A stretch of DNA of 64,000 nucleotides from NCBI GenBank assembly GCA_963802765.1, contig CAWDJZ010000013.1, positions 124,001 through 188,000 on the forward strand, read 5' to 3'. Below, one piece after another: positions 52,185 through 61,314 of the stretch (positions are counted from its first letter, which is position 1; every line of letters begins with the position of its first letter). Below the pieces are notes generated by a model that saw only the letters and a program-made list of their open reading frames with translations, ran no database searches and was not told the origin of the DNA. Source of the DNA: Gaiellasilicea sp963802765 (GTDB taxonomy: Bacteria; Actinomycetota; Thermoleophilia; Gaiellales; Gaiellaceae). The translations under genes were made by a program, and so were the position numbers.

Positions 52185-53497
52185 TCCTCCTCACAGCGGG
52201 CCTGGCGCTCCCGCTGATCGGGCTCGCCGTCGTCCTCGCGCAGCCGTCGGCGGACGTGCACTGGCAGCACCAGCCGTCGCACTTCTGGCTCGTCCTGATC
52301 ACGGCGGGCATCAACGCGGCGCTCGCCTACGCCACCGGTGTGGCCGCGCGGCGTCGCGGCGACCGGCGCGTCTACCTCGTCTCGCTCGCGTTCCTCTCGG
52401 CGTCGGGCTTCCTGGCGCTCCACGCCCTCGCCACTCCCGGCGTGCTGCTCGACCGCACGAATCTCGGCTTCGTCATCGCGACGCCGATCGGGCTCGTGGT
52501 CGCGGGCGGCTTCGCGGCAGCCTCGGCGGTCGAGGGCGGCCGATTGCGACCGGCACTGCTCCAGAACCTGCTGCTCGCCGCGCTCGCTGTCTGGCTGGTC
52601 GTGTCGCTGACGCTCTTCCCCGACCTCGACGACGATGCGGTGCCCGAACGATTGTCCTTCCCGCTCGTCGCCCTCTCCGTGTTCGGAGTCGTCCTGTTCG
52701 CGTTCGCGGTCGTCCGCTACATCGTCCTGTACCGAAAGCGGCCCTCGACCCTCCTGCTCGCCTTCGCGATCGCGTTCGTCCTCCTCGCTGAGTCGATGAT
52801 CGCGATCGGCCTCTCCCGCAACTGGAAGGCCTCGTGGTGGGAGTGGCACGTGCTCATGCTCGCCGCGTTCGCCCTGATCGCGTGGGCGGCGCACCGGGAA
52901 TGGCACGAGGAGCGCTTCAGCCCTCTCTACCGCGACGAGACCGCCGCCGCCACGCGCACGGTCTCGGTGCTCTTCGCCGACCTGATGGGATTCACGTCCT
53001 TCTCGGAGCAGCACGAGGCGAGTGCCGTCACGGAGATGCTCAACCGGTACTTCGACGTCGCGATCCCCGCCGTGGAGCGCCACGGCGGCGAGATCGACCG
53101 CTTGATCGGCGACGCCGTGTTCGCGACCTTCGACGGCGACGACCACGCGGAACGCGCAGCCCGGGCGGCGCTCGACCTCCAGGACGCGTGCGGCGGAGTC
53201 TCGTCCACGAAACCGGACTGGCCGCGCTTCCGCGCGGGGGTGCACACAGGTGAGGCGACCATCGGCGTGCTGGGCACGGGCTCGGGGCGCACCTACAGCG
53301 CGATCGGGGACACCGTCAACCTCGGAGCGCGGATCGAGGGCCTCGCGCCCGTCGGAAGCGTCGCGATCAGCGCCGAGACGGCGAAACAGCTCTGGGGCGC
53401 GCAGACCGAGCCGCTCGGCACGGTCCAGGTCAAGGGACGGACCGAGCCGGTCGAGGTGCTGCGGCTCGTCTCGCTGCCGCCGCCGCGAAGAACCTAA
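52166..53497 (+). CDS. Membrane-anchored class III nucleotide cyclase, paralog of 6691
   Basis: 443 aa, same architecture as the 6691-8127 protein: about seven helices with VHWQHQPSHFWLVL, FLALHALATPGVLL and ASWWEWHVLM, then a class III cyclase domain VSVLFADLMGFTSFSEQHEA, IDRLIGDAVFATFDG, SAIGDTVNLGARIEGL. Metal Asp residues and the Asn/Arg pair are present; the usual adenine-selecting Lys is Arg (DRLIGD), so activity or base preference may differ. GTG 52166 inside the flavoprotein gene indicates translational coupling. Convergent overlap with the zinc-ribbon gene at CTAA. Confidence 0.87.
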   Translation: MAGPRLILLTAGLALPLIGLAVVLAQPSADVHWQHQPSHFWLVLITAGINAALAYATGVAARRRGDRRVYLVSLAFLSASGFLALHALATPGVLLDRTNLGFVIATPIGLVVAGGFAAASAVEGGRLRPALLQNLLLAALAVWLVVSLTLFPDLDDDAVPERLSFPLVALSVFGVVLFAFAVVRYIVLYRKRPSTLLLAFAIAFVLLAESMIAIGLSRNWKASWWEWHVLMLAAFALIAWAAHREWHEERFSPLYRDETAAATRTVSVLFADLMGFTSFSEQHEASAVTEMLNRYFDVAIPAVERHGGEIDRLIGDAVFATFDGDDHAERAARAALDLQDACGGVSSTKPDWPRFRAGVHTGEATIGVLGTGSGRTYSAIGDTVNLGARIEGLAPVGSVAISAETAKQLWGAQTEPLGTVQVKGRTEPVEVLRLVSLPPPRRT

Positions 53498-53775
53498 CGT
53501 CCCGGCTTGCGGATCCTGACGCCGAGCACCTCCGGCGGGCGGATCTCGGCGCCGCACTCCTCACACTCGATCGCAAACGCCGACGGGAACGGCGCTGCAC
53601 ATTCAGGGCAGCGGTGCCGCGTCTCGCCGCCGCACTGCGGGCACACCGCCGGGAGCTCCGCCTCGAGCTCCAGGAAATAGCGCTGCACGGCGCCGCAGCC
53701 GAGGCAGAAGGAGACCCAGTCGCCGAGCGTCTTCCGGCGCTCCTCCTGGATCCAGTTGCGCTTCTTCGGCGGCAT
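53494..53775 (-). CDS. Zinc-ribbon protein
   Basis: 93 aa with eight Cys in CxxC pairs: FCLGCGAVQ, AVCPQCGGE, HRCPECAAP and ECEECGAEI, so two zinc ribbons are expected. N-terminus KKRNWIQEERRKTLGDWVSF is basic. No family assigned. ATG 53775 follows TACGGT by 7 nt, a strong leaderless start. Confidence 0.8.
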   Translation of the reverse strand: MPPKKRNWIQEERRKTLGDWVSFCLGCGAVQRYFLELEAELPAVCPQCGGETRHRCPECAAPFPSAFAIECEECGAEIRPPEVLGVRIRKPGR

Positions 53776-53782
53776 GCGGCAA

Positions 53783-53788
53783 ACCGTA
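53783..53788 (-). promoter_or_regulatory. Leaderless -10 box of the zinc-ribbon gene
   Basis: Minus-strand TACGGT, 7 nt before ATG 53775; same hexamer as in front of the 8-oxoguanine deaminase gene. Confidence 0.6.
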
Positions 53789-53824
53789 CCGCCGGGCTCG
53801 CGCGCGATTGATAGAAACCGCGTC

Positions 53825-55279
53825 TTGCCCACGAAGCACGTCAACCCGTGGCTCGTTCTCTCACTGGTCTGCCTCGCGCAGTTCATGGTCGTCCTCGACG
53901 CGACGATCGTGAACGTCGCCCTGCCGTCGATCCAGGCCGACCTGAACATGGCCGAGAGCGACCTGCAATGGGTCGTAAACGCCTACACGCTGACCTTCGG
54001 CGGCTTCCTACTCCTCGGCGGCCGGGCGGGCGACCTGCTCGGACGCAAGCGGGTCTTCCTCGCCGGCCTCGTCGTCTTCACGCTGGCGTCCCTGCTGAAC
54101 GGGCTCGCCGAGTCCTCGACGACGCTCATCCTGTGCCGCGGGCTCCAGGGCCTCGGGGCCGCGCTGATCTCGCCGGCCGCGCTCTCAATCATCACCACGA
54201 CCTTCGCGGAAGGGCCGGAGCGGAACAAGGCGATGGGCGTTTGGGCCGCGATCGCGACCGGCGGCGCGGCGGCCGGGCTCCTCGCAGGCGGCATCCTGGT
54301 CGAGTTCCTGTCGTGGCCGTGGATCTTCTTCGTCAACGTCCCGGTCGGGCTCATCGGGGGCTTGGCGGCGCTTCGCTACGTCCCTGAGTCCCGCGACGCC
54401 GGGCACGAGACCTACGACATCCCGGGCGCGGTCACCGTCACGGCCGGCCTGATCGCGCTCGTGTACGGGATCGTCTCGACCGAGCAGAACGGCTGGACGT
54501 CGGGGACGACGCTCGGCTCCCTCGCGCTCGCCGTCATCCTGCTGACTGCATTCATCGTGATCGAGCGCCGCTCGCCCGAGCCGCTCGTCCGCTTGGAGAT
54601 CTTCCGAGTGCGCACGCTGCGCGCAGCGAACGTCGTCATGCTCGTCGTCGCCGCGGGCCTCTTCGCGATGTTCTTCTTCAACACGCTGTACATCCAGCGC
54701 GTGCTCGGATTCTCGCCGCTCGAGGCCGGGCTCGCGTTCTTGCCCTTCACGGTCGGCATCGCCATCGGGGCCGGGATCTCGCAGGGGATGATGAGGTCGC
54801 TCGGCCTACGCACGACGGCCGCGATCGGCCTCGTGATCGCATCGGCCGGCATGTTCGCCCTGCTCACGATCGACCGCGACGGCACCTACGTCGCAGACGT
54901 GCTTCTGATGATGATCCCGCTCTCGATCGGGATGGGGCTCACGTTCGTCCCCGTGACGCTGCTCGCCACCTCAGGCCTCCAGGCCGACGTGGCCGGGCTC
55001 GCGTCAGGCCTCTTCAACACGTCGCAGCAGATCGGTGGCGCGATCGGCCTGGCGCTACTCTCGACGATCGCGGTGAACCGGACCGACGACGAGCTCGCCG
55101 GCCTTCCAGGCGCTCCAAACCCGATCCAGCTCGGCGACGCGCTCGTGACCGGCTTCAAGGGGGCGTTCTTCGCCGCCACCGTCCTCCTGCTCGCGGGCCT
55201 CGTCCTCCTGCTGACGATGCTGAAGAAGCGAGATCTCGAGCGGATCCCAACGGACGAGCCGTTGCGCGTCCCCGCCTAG
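53825..55279 (+). CDS. DHA2-family MFS multidrug exporter (EmrB/QacA type)
   Basis: Fourteen-helix proton-driven exporter, 484 aa. Signature VVLDATIVNVALPSIQADL in helix 1 (motif D1), GGRAGDLLGRKRVFLAG (motif A), CRGLQGLGAALISPAALSII (motif B) and GGAAAGLLAGGILVEFLSWP (motif C). TTG 53825 begins the conserved KHVNPWLVLSLVCLAQFMV; upstream in-frame codons are arginine-rich leader. Substrate unknown. Its stop interlocks with that of the convergent LURP-one gene (CTAG). Confidence 0.9.
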   Translation: MPTKHVNPWLVLSLVCLAQFMVVLDATIVNVALPSIQADLNMAESDLQWVVNAYTLTFGGFLLLGGRAGDLLGRKRVFLAGLVVFTLASLLNGLAESSTTLILCRGLQGLGAALISPAALSIITTTFAEGPERNKAMGVWAAIATGGAAAGLLAGGILVEFLSWPWIFFVNVPVGLIGGLAALRYVPESRDAGHETYDIPGAVTVTAGLIALVYGIVSTEQNGWTSGTTLGSLALAVILLTAFIVIERRSPEPLVRLEIFRVRTLRAANVVMLVVAAGLFAMFFFNTLYIQRVLGFSPLEAGLAFLPFTVGIAIGAGISQGMMRSLGLRTTAAIGLVIASAGMFALLTIDRDGTYVADVLLMMIPLSIGMGLTFVPVTLLATSGLQADVAGLASGLFNTSQQIGGAIGLALLSTIAVNRTDDELAGLPGAPNPIQLGDALVTGFKGAFFAATVLLLAGLVLLLTMLKKRDLERIPTDEPLRVPA

Positions 55280-55893
55280 CGCGATTGGAGCGCGTCGAGC
55301 CCGACTCCGAGCGCGATTCCCAGCCGGCGGTCGATCGTGCGCTCGCTGTCTGGCGAAAGGTCGAGGTCGTACGTGTCGCGCAGTCCGATTCGGCGCGTGA
55401 AGTCGCCCAGGTGCCGCTCGCCCTCGTCGATCGTGAAGTGGAAGATGATCGGCACGAACTCTCCGTACGGCACCGCGTCGATCACCCGGCGGAGGACCGC
55501 CACCGGCGCTGAGCGCTCCTTGGCGATGCCGAGCTCCTCGTCGAGAGGGCCGATCACCCGCCACGTCGAGCGGAAGAGCGATTTGGAGAACACTTTCTCG
55601 ATCGCCCCGATCCGCTCACCCGCAGGGGTCGTCAGCTCGTAGCGGCCGCTGAGCTCCATCACCTTCCGAGCCTTGATCCGGAATAGCTCCTGCGTCTGCG
55701 GCTCGTCTGTGTAGAAGCGAATGTCCTCCTTGATCGCGAGCTTCTTCTGGCGCACGAACGCGATCGGCCGCCCCGACGCGGAGACGCGGTAGAGGTTCGC
55801 CACCGGCCTGATCACCTGGTCGATCACGAACCTGTCCTCGTGGAGCCAGTCGACCGCCGGCCCCTCGTCGGACAGGTGCAAACCGACGCTCAC
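55276..55893 (-). CDS. LURP-one-related (YxjI-like) protein
   Basis: 205 aa with the tubby/LOR-like beta-barrel: DRFVIDQVIRPVANLYRVS, IAFVRQKKLAIKEDIRFYTD, RIKARKVMELSGRYELTTPA and GERIGAIEKVFSKSLFRSTW. Such proteins are thought to associate with membranes; function unknown. GTG 55893 overlaps the stop of the cyclic-nucleotide-binding gene. Confidence 0.83.
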   Translation of the reverse strand: MSVGLHLSDEGPAVDWLHEDRFVIDQVIRPVANLYRVSASGRPIAFVRQKKLAIKEDIRFYTDEPQTQELFRIKARKVMELSGRYELTTPAGERIGAIEKVFSKSLFRSTWRVIGPLDEELGIAKERSAPVAVLRRVIDAVPYGEFVPIIFHFTIDEGERHLGDFTRRIGLRDTYDLDLSPDSERTIDRRLGIALGVGLDALQSR

Positions 55894-56279
55894 GTGCGCT
55901 CGGCGACCGCCTGCAGCACGGCGTCGTAGACCGCGGGAAAGCGGCCGACGACAGCTCGGAAGTCGCGGGCCGGCAAGACGAGCACCCGGACCGGGCTGGT
56001 CGCCGTGATCGACGCATTCCGCGGCGCGTGCGCGACGAGCGCGGTCTCGCCGAAGAAGTCGCCCGGCCCGAAGGTGCGCAGGAGGGCGCCGTCGCGCTCG
56101 ACGTCCACGGTGCCCTCGACGACGGCGTAGAAGCAGTCGCCCCGATCTCCCTCCGTCACGATCCGCTCGCCCTCCGGGATGCGCTCCTCGCGCGCGTAGC
56201 GCGCCACGCGCTCGATCTCTCGCCGCGAGCAGCCGGCGAAGAGCGGCAGCCGTGCCAGCAGGTCGGAGGCTTCGCTCAT
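55890..56279 (-). CDS. Cyclic-nucleotide-binding domain protein
   Basis: Single CNB (Crp-like effector) domain, 129 aa. ARLPLFAGCSRREIERVARY, RIVTEGDRGDCFYAVVEGTV and the phosphate-binding cassette FFGETALVAHAPRNASITA, with the Glu and Arg that bind cyclic nucleotide in place. No DNA-binding domain, so it is a signalling adaptor. Lies between the HEAT and LURP-one genes in an operon with four-base overlaps. Two cyclases are encoded in the window. Confidence 0.9.
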   Translation of the reverse strand: MSEASDLLARLPLFAGCSRREIERVARYAREERIPEGERIVTEGDRGDCFYAVVEGTVDVERDGALLRTFGPGDFFGETALVAHAPRNASITATSPVRVLVLPARDFRAVVGRFPAVYDAVLQAVAERT

Positions 56280-56740
56280 CGCGCCAGCGCCTCTTTCGCC
56301 CTGGGGTCGTCGAAGGCCTGCAGAACGACGGTCGCCGTCCTGCGCACGAGCGGGTCGGAGTCGTCGAGCGCACCGATCAGCGGCTCGACCGCTTCGGTCG
56401 CCTTCGTCCGGCCGAGCGCCGAGGCGGCCATCGCCCGCACCCGGGGCTCCGGGTCCCGCAACGCGTCGACGAGGGCGCCGCGGGACTTCAGCACCTCCCC
56501 GGCCGACTGTGGCCCGGTCAGCTCTCCGAGCGCGAGCGCGGAGTTCGTGCGCACGAGCTCGTCGTCGTCCCCCAGTCCGGCCACGAGCGCATCGGTCGCC
56601 CGTGCGTCGGGGATCGCGACGAGGGCGTTCGCGGCGGCGCGGCGACTGCGGACGCCCCCGCTCCGCAGCGCCTCCACGATCGCCGGCACGTCACGCCGGC
56701 GGCGGCTGCGGTCGACGCGAGGTGACCAGAACTCCAGCAC
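56276..56740 (-). CDS. HEAT-repeat protein
   Basis: About 154 aa made of helical HEAT/PBS-lyase-like repeats: RRAAANALVAIPDARATDAL, DDDELVRTNSALALGEL, DPEPRVRAMAASALGR, DSDPLVRRTATVVLQAF. A protein-interaction scaffold; partner unknown, but it is translationally coupled (ATGA) to the cyclic-nucleotide-binding gene. GTG 56740 selected; six bases before it lies GAGAAT. Confidence 0.82.
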   Translation of the reverse strand: MLEFWSPRVDRSRRRRDVPAIVEALRSGGVRSRRAAANALVAIPDARATDALVAGLGDDDELVRTNSALALGELTGPQSAGEVLKSRGALVDALRDPEPRVRAMAASALGRTKATEAVEPLIGALDDSDPLVRRTATVVLQAFDDPRAKEALAR

Positions 56741-56858
56741 CGGCCGATTCTCACACCACGCCCGCACAAATGGAAGCGGGACGCGACTGCGTACCCTGAC
56801 GACTTCGGCGCTCGTTAGAGTGCAGGCCGTCCCCCAACCTCGACGGGAGTGGATAGGC

Positions 56859-57902
56859 ATGGCGGTACGCGAGGCGGAGCCGGTCGGCTCGCTGCACGAA
56901 GTGAGGGAGGCGGGCCTCGACCGCGAGGACCTGCTCGGCATCTACCGCAATCTGCTCGTCACGCGCGGGATCGAGGAACGAGGCCACATCCTCTACAAGC
57001 AGGGGAAGATCCCCGGCTCGTTCTATACCGGGCGCGGCAACGAGGGCGCTGCGGTCGGCGTCGCGACAGCGATGGGGCCGAACGACGTCGGCACGCCGCT
57101 CCACCGCGACATGGGCGTGCACGTCACCCGCGGCGTCGAGCCGTGGCGGATCTTCGCCCAGTACATGGGCCGCGAGGACGGCCCGACGCGCGGGCGCGAT
57201 GGGAACGTTCACATGGCCGATGCGAAGCTCGGGATGATTGCAATGGTCAGCCACCTGCCGGCGATGCTCCCCGTCGCCGTCGGCTGCGCGCTCGCCTTCC
57301 GGATCCGGGAGGAGAAGCGCGTCGCGGTCGGCTGGTACGGCGAGGGCGCGTCGGCGCGCGGCGATGCGCACGAGGCGATGAACCTCGCCGGCGTCCGCGG
57401 CCTCCCGGTCGTTTTCATCTGCGACAACAACCAGTGGGCCTATTCGACGCCAACGCACCTCGGCTACGCGGTCGAGCACCTCGCCGACCGTGCCGCCGCC
57501 TACGGCTTCGAGGGCGTCGTCGTCGACGGCACCGACGTCCTCGCCGTCTACCGCGAGGCGCGCCGCGCGATCGAGAAGGCGCGCGAGGGCGGAGGCCCAA
57601 CGCTGCTCGAGCTCCAGACCCTGCGCATGGAGGGCCACGCGGTCCACGACGACGCGTTCTACGTGCCGAAGGAGCTCTTCGAGGAGTGGGCGAAGCACGA
57701 TCCGATCGAACGGTTCCGGAGCTGGCTGCGCAACAACGCCGAGCTCACGGACGAGGAGGAGGACGAGATCGCCGGGAGGGTCAAGAAGCTCCTCAACGAT
57801 GCGCTCGCGCGGGCCGAGGAGTCGCCGCAGCCCGACCCGGCGACGCTGCTCGACGGCGTCTACGCGACGCCGGAGGACCTCGACACCCCCCACCACAAGT
57901 AA
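56859..57902 (+). CDS. 2-oxoacid dehydrogenase E1 alpha
   Basis: 347 aa E1 alpha of pyruvate or branched-chain 2-oxoacid dehydrogenase: EDLLGIYRNLLVTRGIEERG, GSFYTGRGNEGAAVGVATAM, TPLHRDMGVHVTRG, GRDGNVHMADAKLGMIAMVS. The ThDP motif is GEGASARGDAHEAMNL...CDNN, with Glu replacing the usual Asp of GDG. ATG 56859 starts the operon; its stop overlaps the E1 beta ATG by one base. Confidence 0.92.
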   Translation: MAVREAEPVGSLHEVREAGLDREDLLGIYRNLLVTRGIEERGHILYKQGKIPGSFYTGRGNEGAAVGVATAMGPNDVGTPLHRDMGVHVTRGVEPWRIFAQYMGREDGPTRGRDGNVHMADAKLGMIAMVSHLPAMLPVAVGCALAFRIREEKRVAVGWYGEGASARGDAHEAMNLAGVRGLPVVFICDNNQWAYSTPTHLGYAVEHLADRAAAYGFEGVVVDGTDVLAVYREARRAIEKAREGGGPTLLELQTLRMEGHAVHDDAFYVPKELFEEWAKHDPIERFRSWLRNNAELTDEEEDEIAGRVKKLLNDALARAEESPQPDPATLLDGVYATPEDLDTPHHK

Positions 57903-58876
57903 TGGCCGAGAAGACCTACCTCCAGGCGATCAGCGACGGGCTCCGGCAGGAGATGCGACGCGACAACCGCGTCTTCGTGATCGGCGAGGACGTCGGCGTC
58001 TACGGCGGCGCCTTCAAGGTGACGCTCGGCTTCCAGGAGGAGTTCGGGCCCTGGCGGGTGATCGACTCTCCGCTCGCCGAGACGGCGATCCTCGGCGCCG
58101 CCACAGGCGCCTCGATGATGGGGATGCGGCCGGTCGCCGAGATGCAGTTTGCCGACTTCATCTCCTGCGGCTGGGACCACCTCGTCACCGTCGCCGCCAA
58201 GCAGCGCTTCCGCGTGGGCACGCCGGTGCCGATCGTCGTCCGGCTCCCCTCCGGCGGCGGCTTCTCCGGCGGGCCGTTCCACTCCCAGAACCCGGAGAGC
58301 TCGTTCGCGCACATCCCGGGCTTGAAGTGCGTCTGCCCGGCGACGCCGGAGGACGCGAAGGGGCTCCTCGTCGCGGCGATCGAGGACCCGAACCCCGTCC
58401 TCTTCTTCGAGCACAAGCACCTCTATCGCCGGATCAAGGGAGAGGTGCCCGACGAGCGCTACGTGACGCCGATCGGCAAGGCGCGCCTCCATCGCGAGGG
58501 CGACGACGTCTCGGTGATCACGTGGGGCGCGATGGTCTACACGGCCGACGAGGCCGCGAAGGCGCTCGAGGGTGACGGCGTCTCGGTCGAGATCGTCGAC
58601 CTCCGCTCGGTGATGCCGTGGGACAAGAAAGCCGTGCTCGAGAGCGTGCGCAAGACGTCGAAGGTTGTCGTGCTGCACGAGGACAACCGCAGCGGCGGCT
58701 TCGGCGGCGAGATCGCGGCGACGATCGCCGAGGAGGCCTTCGAGGACCTCGACGCGCCGGTGAAGCGGATCGCGGCGCCCGATTGCCCGGTGCCGTTCTC
58801 GCCTGTGCTCGAGAAAGCGTTCATCCCGCAGGTCGACGACGTCGTGAAGGGACTTCGAGAGTTGGCGGAGTACTAG
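57902..58876 (+). CDS. 2-oxoacid dehydrogenase E1 beta
   Basis: 324 aa: YLQAISDGLRQEMRRDNRVF, GEDVGVYGGAFKVTLGFQEE, SPLAETAILGAATGASMMGM, ADFISCGWDHLVTVAAKQRF, GGFSGGPFHSQNPESSFAHI. Full length, no breaks. Start ATG 57902 uses the last base of the upstream TAA. Confidence 0.94.
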   Translation: MAEKTYLQAISDGLRQEMRRDNRVFVIGEDVGVYGGAFKVTLGFQEEFGPWRVIDSPLAETAILGAATGASMMGMRPVAEMQFADFISCGWDHLVTVAAKQRFRVGTPVPIVVRLPSGGGFSGGPFHSQNPESSFAHIPGLKCVCPATPEDAKGLLVAAIEDPNPVLFFEHKHLYRRIKGEVPDERYVTPIGKARLHREGDDVSVITWGAMVYTADEAAKALEGDGVSVEIVDLRSVMPWDKKAVLESVRKTSKVVVLHEDNRSGGFGGEIAATIAEEAFEDLDAPVKRIAAPDCPVPFSPVLEKAFIPQVDDVVKGLRELAEY

Positions 58877-58892
58877 GACACTAGGAGGGGCG

Positions 58893-60323
58893 ATGGCCAC
58901 CGGAACACAGATCGACGTCGTCATGCCTCAGATGGGCGTGTCCGTCTCCGAAGGGACGATCACGAAGTGGCTCAAGTCGGAAGGCGAGAAGATCGCCGCC
59001 GACGAGTCGCTGCTCGAGATCTCGACCGACAAGGTCGACACCGAGGTACCGAGCCCCGGCGACGGCGTCGTCGCGAAGATCATGGTGCAGGAGGGCGAGA
59101 CGGTCGAGGTCGGGACGGTCCTCGCCGTGATCGCGCCCGAAGGAGCCGAGGTCGCCGAGCCGGCCCCGGCCGAAGCGCCTCCCGAGCCGGCCACGCAGGC
59201 CGCCGCCGACGCGTCCGAGGCCGCGGCGACCGAGACAGCCGAGCCCACACCCTCGACTCCTCCCGCACCGGCCCCGGCCGCACAGGACGGCGGCAACGGG
59301 CGCACGTTCGTCTCGCCCGTCGTCGCCCGCATCGCGAGCGAGCACGGCGTCGACCCGAGCGCCGTGCAGGGCACCGGCACCGGCGGCCGCGTGACGAAGA
59401 AGGACATTCTGGCCTTCGTCGAGTCCGGCGCTGGCGCGCCGGCTCCGACGAAGGCTACGCCGGCTGCAGCCGGCGGCAGAGCCCACGGCTCCGACACCTC
59501 CAGCGGCACCGACGCCAGAACCCGCGGCCGCCCCGCCTCCGGCGCCACAACCCACGCCTATCGCGCAGGCGGAGCCTGCGCGACCCCACGCCGAGGCGGA
59601 ACCGGCCCCCGGCGAGCAGTTCGAGCCGATGACGGCGATGCGGAAGGGGATCGCGGAGCACATGCGCCGCTCGCTCGACACCTCCGCCCACGTGACGAGC
59701 GCGATCGAGGTCGACATGTCGCGCGTGGTCGCGATCCGCAGCCAAGCTGAAGAAGGAGTACGAGGCCGCGTACGGCGTCAACCCGACCTACCTCTCCTTC
59801 ATCGCCCGCGCGACCGTCGAGACGCTGCGCCAGTACCCCTGGATCAACGGCGAGATCCGCGGCGACAAGATCGTCACGCGCAACTACGTCAACCTCGGCT
59901 TCGCGGTCGAGCTGGCGGACGGCAAGGGCCTGATCGTCCCCGTCGTCAAGCACACCGAGGGGCTGAATCTGCTCGGGATGGCTCGCTCGGTCGCCGAGAT
60001 CGCGCAGCGCGCCCGCGACAAGAAGCTGATGCCCGACGACGTCCAGGGCGGCACGTTCACGATCACGAACCCGGGCGGCTACGGCACCTTCCACGGCACG
60101 CCGGTGATCAGCCAGCCGCAGGCCGGCATCCTCGGCACCTACGCGGTCGTGAAGCGGCCGTGGGTCGTCCAGGACGACCGCGGGACAGGACGTGATCGCG
60201 ATCCGGCCGATGATGAACCTGACGCTGACGTACGACCACCGGCTCGTCGACGGCGCCCTCGCAGGCCGTTTCCTCCGCGACCTGCGCGAGAAGCTCGAGA
60301 GCTGGGGCGAATCGGACTACTGA
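58893..60323 (+). CDS. 2-oxoacid dehydrogenase E2, three +1 frameshifts
   Basis: About 476 aa. Lipoyl domain with DESLLEISTDKVDTEVPS (lipoyl Lys), long Pro/Ala linker, E1-binding domain VSPVVARIASEHGVDP...GTGGRVTKKDIL, a second Pro/Ala linker, and catalytic domain AMRKGIAEHMRRSLDTSAHV, NPTYLSFIARATVETLRQYP, NPGGYGTFHGTPVI and LTYDHRLVDGALAG. Breaks near 59487, 59743 and 60182 each need one base skipped. ATG 58893 has GGAGG upstream. Confidence 0.9.
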
Positions 60324-60362
60324 GTCGCCCGTGACCACGGCCGAGGATCTCGAGGGCCACCG

Positions 60363-61314
60363 GTGGATGTGCGGCCAGAAGCGGTAGCCGAGCGGCCGGC
60401 CTGGGAGGAGCCCGGGTGGCTCGACCAGGCGACGGCGTGGATCGACCGGCACGTCACCCGCACCGGCGATGTCGAGGTCGTGCTCGCCCGCGCCTGGTCG
60501 GCCGTCGCACGCGTGCCGACCGACCGACGGGGAGGCGTGGTTCAAGGAGGACCCGCCGTCGCTGGCGTTCGAGCCGGCGCTGACGGCGGCGCTCTCCCGG
60601 CGCCGGCCGGATCTGCTCCCCGAGGTGATCGCGTTCGAGGGGCCGCGCCTGCTCACGCGCGACGCCGGTCGCCGCCTCCGCACGCAGCTCGACGAAGGCG
60701 GACCGGCGCCCTCCTGGGAGGAGCTGCTCGCCGAGTACGCCCAGCTGCAGATCGACCTGGCGCCGAACGCAGCGGAGGCGCTCGTACTCGGAACGATCGA
60801 CGCGCGCCCCGAGATGCTCGAGCAGCTGTCGGCGGAGCTGCCCGGCCACGGGCGGCGGGCGGCGGCGGTCCGTCAGGCGATCGACGGGCTCGGCCGAATG
60901 ATCCCGGAAACCATCGTCCACACCGAGGCCCACGACGGCAACTTCTTCATCCGCGACGGCCACGTTCGCCTCCTCGACTGGGCCGAAGCGGTCGTATCCC
61001 ATCCGTTCGTCGGCCCGGTCCTGCCGCTTCGGTTCGCCGCCGAGCGCGTCGGCGCGGCGCCGGGCTCGCCGGAGGTCGAGCGGCTCCGGGACGCGTACCT
61101 GGAGCCGTTCACGCAGTTCGGGCCACCTGCCGCGCTTCGGAGGGCGTTCGAGGACGGCTACCTGCTCGGCACGCTCGTGCGGGCGCTCTCGTGGCACGCG
61201 GTGCTCGCGCCGCACGACCGGGCCGCGGCGGTCGAGCTCGGCGATCCCGTCGCCGCCTGGCTGGAGCTGTTCGACGGCGTGGCAGCCGGCACGATTACCC
61301 TGGGAGGCGCATGA
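60363..61314 (+). CDS. APH-family phosphotransferase, one +1 frameshift
   Basis: About 316 aa kinase-like protein of the aminoglycoside phosphotransferase fold. N-terminal PAWEEPGWLDQATAWIDRHV, ARAWSAVARVPTD; after a break near 60527, within three tandem CCGA units, GEAWFKEDPPSLAFEPALT. The catalytic loop reads VHTEAHDGNFFIRDGHVRLL with Glu where Asp is usual (HxDxxxxN), and then DWAEAV. Substrate is not predictable. Overlaps lipB by four bases. Confidence 0.75.

Noticed and set aside
60520..60535. CCGA tandem units as a contingency (phase-variation) repeat in the phosphotransferase gene
   Set aside because: Only three copies; a single-base insertion explains the frame change equally well.
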